NCBI GenBank assembly: GCA_964623895.1
Contig: CAZUWA010000029.1
Coordinates: forward strand, 1 to 18,205
DNA: 18,205 nucleotides
Direction of reading: 5' to 3'
DNA from: UBA11512 sp964623895
GTDB lineage: Bacteria > Bacillota > Clostridia > Oscillospirales > CAG-272
The number at the start of each line of letters is the position of its first letter. Position 1 is the stretch's first letter. Below the pieces are notes generated by a model, which was not told the DNA's origin, searched no databases, and worked only from the letters and a program-made list of their open reading frames with translations. This document shows, in pieces, positions 13,791-18,205 of the stretch. A program made the position numbers and the translations under genes.

Positions 13791-15359
13791 TTAAAACTGC
13801 GTATAAATAAACGCAGAAGCATTGTATCCCTGTCCGTAAGCACCGAACAAAAGAACGATAACAATCATTACCGCAGTAGCTCCGTAACGAAGGAATGGTG
13901 ACCAATTTACCGTTTTCTCTCTGAGTGGGCGCTCTCTGCTTGTCAAACTGACAACAATCACTAAAGCGATTGCAAGTCCAAGCACAATATAGTCTTGTGC
14001 ACCAAGCCCAAGTTTCGTCCATTTGTCACCAAACAGTTCCCCGAAATTGAAGACCGTGAACATCGACCACAATTTTTTCGCCCAAACCGAAACGTGAGCG
14101 AAAAGGTCAGAGGAGCGGATAACATTCATCAAAATAAAAGTGCGCAAAACCCGAAAGATCGTATAACCAACACTGTCCTTCAGTTTCGGAAAGCGTGCAT
14201 AAAGTTTTGTAGCAAGCGGATCAATCTCCTCCGAAAGGACGATTACCGCGCAGTTGCTCATCCCCCAAACGATAAAATGCAGCTCAAAGCCATGCCAAAT
14301 ACCGGTCAAAAGCCATGTGACAATGGATGCAATGTAAACAGGCAATCGCTTTCCAAAGCCATCACCGAGCGTTTTTCTTGATTTTTTGACCAACTTGAGC
14401 ATCGGTGTGGACACCGAAAGAGGATAAAAAACATAGTCCTTCATCCACTCTCCGAGTGACATATGCCATCTTCTCCAGTATTCCGCAATACTTTTTGAAA
14501 GATACGGATGGTCAAAGTTTTCGCACTGTTTGATCCCGAAGATCTCGGAAATACCGATAGCAATATCAATTCCCCCGGTAAAATCGCCGTAGATCTGAAC
14601 AGCGTAGAAGGTGATCAAAACAAAGAACCAAACGCCGTCATATTCCTCCCCCTTCAGCGTTCCGATGGCAGGCGCAATGCGATCAGCAATGACTAATTTT
14701 TTAAAAAAGCCCCAAACCATACGCTGTGCACCCATGTAAAACCGATGCAAATCAAAGGAATGCGGTGCAAAATAACTGTCCGCCACTTTTCCCCAGCGAT
14801 TGATCGGTCCGAGCAAAAGTTGCGGAAAATAGCAGGCAAACAGAGCAAATTTAAAGGGATTTTTTTCGGCAGTAATTGTACCTCTGTAAACATCGATGAG
14901 ATAGCCCATCGACTGTAACATATAGTAACTAATGCCGATCGGCAGTGCCAAACTTAAAAAAGATAGCGAACTGTCTTCAAATAGCGGGCGAAGAGCATCG
15001 AGCAAGGCCGCTTTACAGAAAAAAAGTATGCCAAAGTTGAGCACCAGACAAACGATCAAGACCGCTCTGTTTCCTCGCCTGATCTTTGCCTTATAGTCCT
15101 TTTTCTCCTGTTTTTCGATGTCTTTATGCAATGAAAGCCAAAGGCTTTGCCGCTCGATCCGTTTTCCGATAAACCGTGCCGAAAAATAACTGCTGGTGAC
15201 GGTCAACAGAAGAAACGGAAACAACTTTACCCCGGAAAAAAGATAAAACAGCAAGCTTGCTACAAGTAACAGCGACCATTGTGCCTTCTTTGGCACAAGA
15301 AAATACAGGAGAAATACCACTGCCAAAAATGACAGAAAGGTAACGCTTGTAAACGTCAT
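13791..15359 (-). CDS. DltB-like MBOAT acyltransferase
   Basis: A 522-residue polytopic membrane protein of the MBOAT family (DltB/AlgI branch) that moves an acyl or aminoacyl group across the membrane. Evidence: about ten or more hydrophobic segments; the YWRRWHMSLGEWMKDYVFYPL-type motif (His299); the family catalytic His356 in TGIWHGFELHFIVWG; and GISYYMLQSMGYLIDVYRG and CYFPQLLLGPINR upstream. It is longer than typical DltB (about 400) because of a charged insertion at about 65-95 and extra C-terminal helices. The ATG lies one base after the carrier protein stop, with GAGG inside the carrier gene, so the two are coupled. This context implies a carrier-bound donor. Confidence 0.94.
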   Translation of the reverse strand: MTFTSVTFLSFLAVVFLLYFLVPKKAQWSLLLVASLLFYLFSGVKLFPFLLLTVTSSYFSARFIGKRIERQSLWLSLHKDIEKQEKKDYKAKIRRGNRAVLIVCLVLNFGILFFCKAALLDALRPLFEDSSLSFLSLALPIGISYYMLQSMGYLIDVYRGTITAEKNPFKFALFACYFPQLLLGPINRWGKVADSYFAPHSFDLHRFYMGAQRMVWGFFKKLVIADRIAPAIGTLKGEEYDGVWFFVLITFYAVQIYGDFTGGIDIAIGISEIFGIKQCENFDHPYLSKSIAEYWRRWHMSLGEWMKDYVFYPLSVSTPMLKLVKKSRKTLGDGFGKRLPVYIASIVTWLLTGIWHGFELHFIVWGMSNCAVIVLSEEIDPLATKLYARFPKLKDSVGYTIFRVLRTFILMNVIRSSDLFAHVSVWAKKLWSMFTVFNFGELFGDKWTKLGLGAQDYIVLGLAIALVIVVSLTSRERPLREKTVNWSPFLRYGATAVMIVIVLLFGAYGQGYNASAFIYTQF

Positions 15360-15360
15360 T

Positions 15361-15585
15361 TTAATCCTCTAAACTGTGGATAAGTGCCATAATGGCTGTA
15401 GCGGAATTGAAATTCTCCGGTATGAGTTTTTCCGCGGGAATGGAAATATCAAATTCCTCGCTGATCTCGGCAACCAAAGTCACAATATCAAACGAATCGA
15501 GGATGCCATCATCGATCAATGTGTCACAAGATTCATAATCAACATCCTCATGCAGTTCTTTTAAGATCTCAAGCAGTTTATCCAT
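15361..15585 (-). CDS. DltC-like acyl/peptidyl carrier protein
   Basis: A 74-residue carrier protein. Phosphopantetheine is expected on Ser31 in DDGILDSFDIVTLVAEI, the standard D-S-F/L motif at the head of helix 2; helices 1 and 3 flank it. The length and acidity match DltC and ACPs. It lies between the adenylating enzyme (26 bases upstream) and the MBOAT gene (one base downstream), so it most likely carries the activated amino acid as a thioester. No phosphopantetheinyl transferase gene is in the window; a general one would be needed. The ribosome site is AAAGGATG. Confidence 0.94.
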   Translation of the reverse strand: MDKLLEILKELHEDVDYESCDTLIDDGILDSFDIVTLVAEISEEFDISIPAEKLIPENFNSATAIMALIHSLED

Positions 15586-15611
15586 TGTGTATACATCCTT
15601 TCAAAATATGA

Positions 15612-17129
15612 TCAGTCTTTTTGCTCGGCAACTTCCTTTAGAAGCCGTCTGTCGATCTTGCCGTTCGGAGTGAGCGGCATAATTTCAAGTTGTTCAATAC
15701 GGTTGGGAAGCATATATCTCGGTAACCGCCCTCTCAAATAGCCCGTCAAGGATGCCTTGTCCACATCCCCGACGTAGTATAAGACGATCTTGCTGTGCAA
15801 TTTGTCATAAACTGCACAGGAGGTACGCACTCCCGCAAACATAGAAGCGTTGATCTCGATCTCCCCCAATTCGATACGGTGTCCCATATGCTTGATCTGG
15901 TTGTCTTTGCGAGAGACAAAGACCAATTCTCCAAAGGCATTGTAGCACCCGATATCACCGGTACGATAAATCAGTTCCGGATAACAGTCGTTGAGCGGAT
16001 TCTGTACGAACACTTCACCGGTCTTTTCAAACTGTTTATAATATCCCATCGTCAGTGCCGTGCCGCGAATACATATTTCGCCCGATTCCCCGGGTGCGGC
16101 ACGGCGATTTTCCTCATTCAAAAGAAGGATCTCGGTGTTCTTAAAGGGCTTTCCGATGGGCAAAACATCCGTCTCCTCAAAATTGCGGTTCACATGATAG
16201 TAGCAACTCATACCGGTCGCCTCGGTCGGACCGTAAAGATTGGTAAACTTCGCATCCGGCAAGGCGGCACGCCAAATATTAAACTGTTTGATCGGAAAGA
16301 CCTCACTGCCGAAAGCGACCGTCCTGAGGTATTTTGGAACCACAGTATCAAAAGTTCCAAAAGAGGAGATCATCGTCAAAGCGGAGACCACCCAGCAAAC
16401 CGTGTTGATGCGATGCTCATTCAAAAATTCCACCAGTTTTACCGGAAACATGAAGAGACTTTTAGGAACGATGTAGGTGGTCGCACCGAACTTCATTGTC
16501 GGATACAATTCTTTTAAACAAGCATCAAAATAAAAGGGAGACTGATTGCCAAACACTGTCTCCTCAGAAAAAGACAATGTAGCAGACAACGCTTCAATAT
16601 AGTCAATCACCGAACGGTGACACGCTACGACCCCCTTCGGAACACCTGTAGAACCGGAAGTAAAGACCACATACAGCGGATCTGTATCAATATGATTATT
16701 GCGCACCTGTGAAAGCGCCGCTTCATCAATTTCAGACTCGATCATTTCTTCAAAAAGATAGATATGCGCCTTGACATCCGGAAATTTATCCATTTGCATT
16801 GCAGTAGAAGCATCACAAATAATGCCCTTCGGTTTGAGCATATTAAGGATCAGTTCAATGCGAAACAAAGGCATTTCCTCATCTAACGGCACATAGTAGT
16901 TTCCCCCGTAAACGCAACCGTAAAACGCCGCCACAGCATTCGGATGTTTTTTCATAAAGACCACCACCGGCTGTCTGTAAATACCATCATGAAACAAAAC
17001 AGTACCAATGGCGCGACTGTAGCGATAGACCTGACTAAAAGTCAAGCTGTCTCTTTCATTGCAGTACGCCGCTTTGTCCGGCAAACGAACCACAGTAGAT
17101 TCCAGATATTCAAGAACATTATTTTGCAT
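15612..17129 (-). CDS. DltA-like amino acid adenylating enzyme
   Basis: A 505-residue stand-alone adenylation domain that activates an amino acid with ATP and loads it on the neighbouring carrier protein. Motifs: TSGSTGVPKG (157-166), YGPTEAT (299-305), YRTGD (388-392) and NGKIDRR with catalytic Lys491. Asp202 in FDAC matches the alpha-amine-binding Asp, so an amino acid substrate is likely. A hand alignment of specificity positions gives Asp202, Ala203, Lys206, Trp246, Ala272, Gly274, Leu298, Gly306 and Met307. The D-alanine-selecting Cys of DltA (FCGE) is Gly274 here (FGSE). The substrate may therefore not be D-alanine. The ATG at 17127-17129 follows AGGAT at a rather long spacing; an out-of-frame ATG lies between. 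Confidence 0.92.
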   Translation of the reverse strand: MQNNVLEYLESTVVRLPDKAAYCNERDSLTFSQVYRYSRAIGTVLFHDGIYRQPVVVFMKKHPNAVAAFYGCVYGGNYYVPLDEEMPLFRIELILNMLKPKGIICDASTAMQMDKFPDVKAHIYLFEEMIESEIDEAALSQVRNNHIDTDPLYVVFTSGSTGVPKGVVACHRSVIDYIEALSATLSFSEETVFGNQSPFYFDACLKELYPTMKFGATTYIVPKSLFMFPVKLVEFLNEHRINTVCWVVSALTMISSFGTFDTVVPKYLRTVAFGSEVFPIKQFNIWRAALPDAKFTNLYGPTEATGMSCYYHVNRNFEETDVLPIGKPFKNTEILLLNEENRRAAPGESGEICIRGTALTMGYYKQFEKTGEVFVQNPLNDCYPELIYRTGDIGCYNAFGELVFVSRKDNQIKHMGHRIELGEIEINASMFAGVRTSCAVYDKLHSKIVLYYVGDVDKASLTGYLRGRLPRYMLPNRIEQLEIMPLTPNGKIDRRLLKEVAEQKD

Positions 17130-17223
17130 GATTCATCCATGATCCTACGATTTTTTGTCTTCGTAAGAATCCTTTCAAAAGTTTTAAACGGTCTTAGCAG
17201 GTCTTCAAAAAAGTAGACCACAT

Positions 17224-17946
17224 TTAATAGGTTATCAATTCTTGATATTTCTTTTTCACGGAATAGCCACACACATCCAAAGATGCCTTTGCGAGAACAT
17301 CTAAAACATCAATGTACCCTCCTCCGAGAGTACCATTCCGCTTGGCAATTGATAGTTCGGTACAGCCAAGAATGATAACTTCAGCCCCTTTGGCACGAAG
17401 TTGACCTGCAGCATACTCAAAATCAGTCAGATCGACAGGCATCCCTGCCTTGACGTTATTGTAGATCACCGACATTACTTTTTCCTGTCCATCAGTGTTT
17501 GGCAAGACGGATCTGATCCCATACTCAGCCAACCGTGTAGCAAAAACACCGGACTTTAAGGTACCATCCGTCGCCATTATGCCTGCAATCTTCACGCCAC
17601 GTGTAACAAGGCAGCGTGCCATTTCATCAATCGGATGCAGGATCGTTGCGGGGATTTCCTTGACAAAGCGATCGTAAAACGCAAAGGCTGTCACACAAGG
17701 AATGGCAATCGTTGTAAAGCCGGCAGTCACGAGGAGATTTCCCGCCTTGATCAGTTCGGGGACCGGATCATCCGCGCCCTTTTTAAGGATAAAACTTGTG
17801 CGATCAGGAATTTCCGGATGGCTATAAATGAGAATATCGGGATGCTCCTGATCGATCTTTGCATCTGCCATCGAAATGAGCAACTCATAAAAATACGCAG
17901 TTGCCAAAGGTCCCAAACCTCCGATCACGCCCAATCCTTTTTTCAT
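17224..17946 (-). CDS. Aspartate/glutamate racemase-family protein
   Basis: A 240-residue member of the PLP-independent Asp/Glu racemase family, cytoplasmic. The N-terminus KKGLGVIGGLGPLATAYFY is the family signature. Both catalytic cysteines are present: Cys84 in AIPCVTAF and Cys195 in ILGCTELS. The first motif is normally CNTAH, so Asn and His are replaced by Val and Phe, which may alter substrate or activity. Its ATG follows GAGGTGA. It is the first gene of the Dlt-like operon, 94 bases before the adenylating enzyme, and probably makes the amino acid that enzyme uses. The spacer contains a short GGTCT/AGACC hairpin but no T run. Confidence 0.9.
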   Translation of the reverse strand: MKKGLGVIGGLGPLATAYFYELLISMADAKIDQEHPDILIYSHPEIPDRTSFILKKGADDPVPELIKAGNLLVTAGFTTIAIPCVTAFAFYDRFVKEIPATILHPIDEMARCLVTRGVKIAGIMATDGTLKSGVFATRLAEYGIRSVLPNTDGQEKVMSVIYNNVKAGMPVDLTDFEYAAGQLRAKGAEVIILGCTELSIAKRNGTLGGGYIDVLDVLAKASLDVCGYSVKKKYQELITY

Positions 17947-18007
17947 TTTTTCACCTCATGGTAAGGTATTTCCAAAATTCTTTAATATTATAAAACAATT
18001 CATACAA

Positions 18008-18036
18008 AGAATACAGCAAAAAATGGCTATTGTCAA
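18008..18036 (-). promoter_or_regulatory. Probable promoter of the Dlt-like operon
   Basis: On the minus strand, a perfect TTGACA (18031-18036), a 17-base spacer and TATTCT (18008-18013), with four of six matches in the -10. Transcription would start about 60 bases before the racemase ATG. A (TA)10 tract lies 30 bases upstream of the -35. Confidence 0.7.
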
Positions 18037-18065
18037 GAATATTAAAACAAATAAATTGTGAATTT

Positions 18066-18085
18066 TATATATATATATATATATA
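18066..18085. repeat. (TA)10 dinucleotide tract
   Basis: Twenty bases of alternating T and A, located 30-49 bases upstream of the -35 box of the Dlt-like operon promoter. Such tracts can change length by slippage, melt easily and affect promoter activity. Confidence 0.95.
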
Positions 18086-18148
18086 CAAATGTTGATTAAA
18101 AATATACAAAATGTAAATTGAATAGAGTTTACGAGCGGTTTTAGAAAC

Positions 18149-18174
18149 AAAAAAAAGACACCGTTAGGTGTCTT
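18149..18174 (-). terminator. Intrinsic terminator after the 5S rRNA gene
   Basis: On the minus strand, AAGACACC, loop TAAC, GGTGTCTT and then a T run (8-bp stem, arms 18167-18174 and 18155-18162, A run on the plus strand 18149-18156). It lies a few bases after the presumed 5S rRNA end. Confidence 0.88.
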
Positions 18175-18181
18175 AAAGAGA

Positions 18182-18205
18182 GTCAGCACTGACCTATTTT
18201 CCCGG
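18182..18205 (-). rRNA. rrf: 5S rRNA, 3' end only (cut by window edge)
   Basis: Read on the minus strand, the last 24 bases (GGGAAAATAGGTCAGTGCTG and flanks) match the layout of a 5S rRNA 3' end: the GGGAGAGTAGGTC-type segment followed by the 3' arm of helix I. An immediate intrinsic terminator supports this. Only the tail is visible, so the call rests on a short match from memory. Confidence 0.72.

Noticed and set aside
13200..13901. Long plus-strand open frame (233 codons) opposite the SGNH gene
   Set aside because: Antisense shadow of a gene with recognisable motifs. It has no Shine-Dalgarno site or family resemblance.
15795..16517. 240-codon plus-strand open frame opposite the adenylating enzyme
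   Set aside because: Antisense shadow; the minus strand carries all adenylation motifs.
17130..17223. Internal promoter or attenuator between the racemase and adenylating enzyme
   Set aside because: Only a 5-bp GGTCT/AGACC hairpin without a following T run, and no convincing -35/-10 pair.

Overview
This 18.2 kb window looks like chromosomal DNA from a low-to-mid GC Gram-positive anaerobe of the class Clostridia (Oscillospiraceae/Ruminococcaceae-like). The evidence is an AbrB-type regulator with a C-terminal CxxC/CxxC pair, sigma-A-type promoters with 17-nt spacers, strong AGGAGG ribosome binding sites, lipoproteins, dockerin and cohesin-like modules, and a Dlt-like surface-modification operon. 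One 100-N block inside a tandem repeat shows that this is a scaffolded draft assembly.

Layout. (1) 1-1614, minus strand: start of the S10 ribosomal protein operon (rpsJ, rplC, and rplD cut by the window edge), with a leader of about 260 nt and a clear promoter. (2) 1686-2088, plus strand: a divergent abrB-like regulator with its own promoter and terminator. A perfect 36-nt palindrome separates it from the converging neighbours. (3) 2127-6613, minus strand: a secreted cohesin-like protein followed by an unannotated 43-residue peptide gene in the same transcript. Next comes a large secreted protein: a cysteine-peptidase-like fold with Ser at the expected Cys, an SH3-like module, FN3-like repeats and a C-terminal type I dockerin, interrupted by the assembly gap. 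(4) 6631-7535, plus strand: an ECF sigma factor overlapping a minimal zinc-binding anti-sigma gene. (5) 7501-9998, minus strand: a complete polar amino acid ABC importer (binding lipoprotein, permease, ATPase) with a strong promoter overlapped by an inverted repeat. (6) 10209-18036, minus strand: a seven-gene operon encoding an Asp/Glu racemase-family protein, a DltA-like adenylating enzyme, a DltC-like carrier protein, a DltB-like MBOAT acyltransferase, a DltD-like SGNH protein, a transglutaminase-like lipoprotein and a small lipoprotein. (7) 18149-18205: the 3' end of a minus-strand 5S rRNA gene and its terminator, so this operon sits directly behind an rRNA operon.

The most interesting system is the Dlt-like operon. 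Its architecture (activate an amino acid, load it on a carrier, export by MBOAT, finish on an extracytoplasmic SGNH protein) matches D-alanylation of teichoic acid. However, the adenylation pocket lacks the Cys associated with D-alanine selection in DltA and has Lys at the position of Trp239 in the PheA numbering. The operon also carries its own racemase and two lipoproteins that share a domain. I infer a surface polymer modification with an amino acid other than D-alanine, possibly a D-acidic one. The substrate is not proven by sequence. The adjacent cohesin-like and dockerin-bearing secreted proteins are a second candidate interacting pair.
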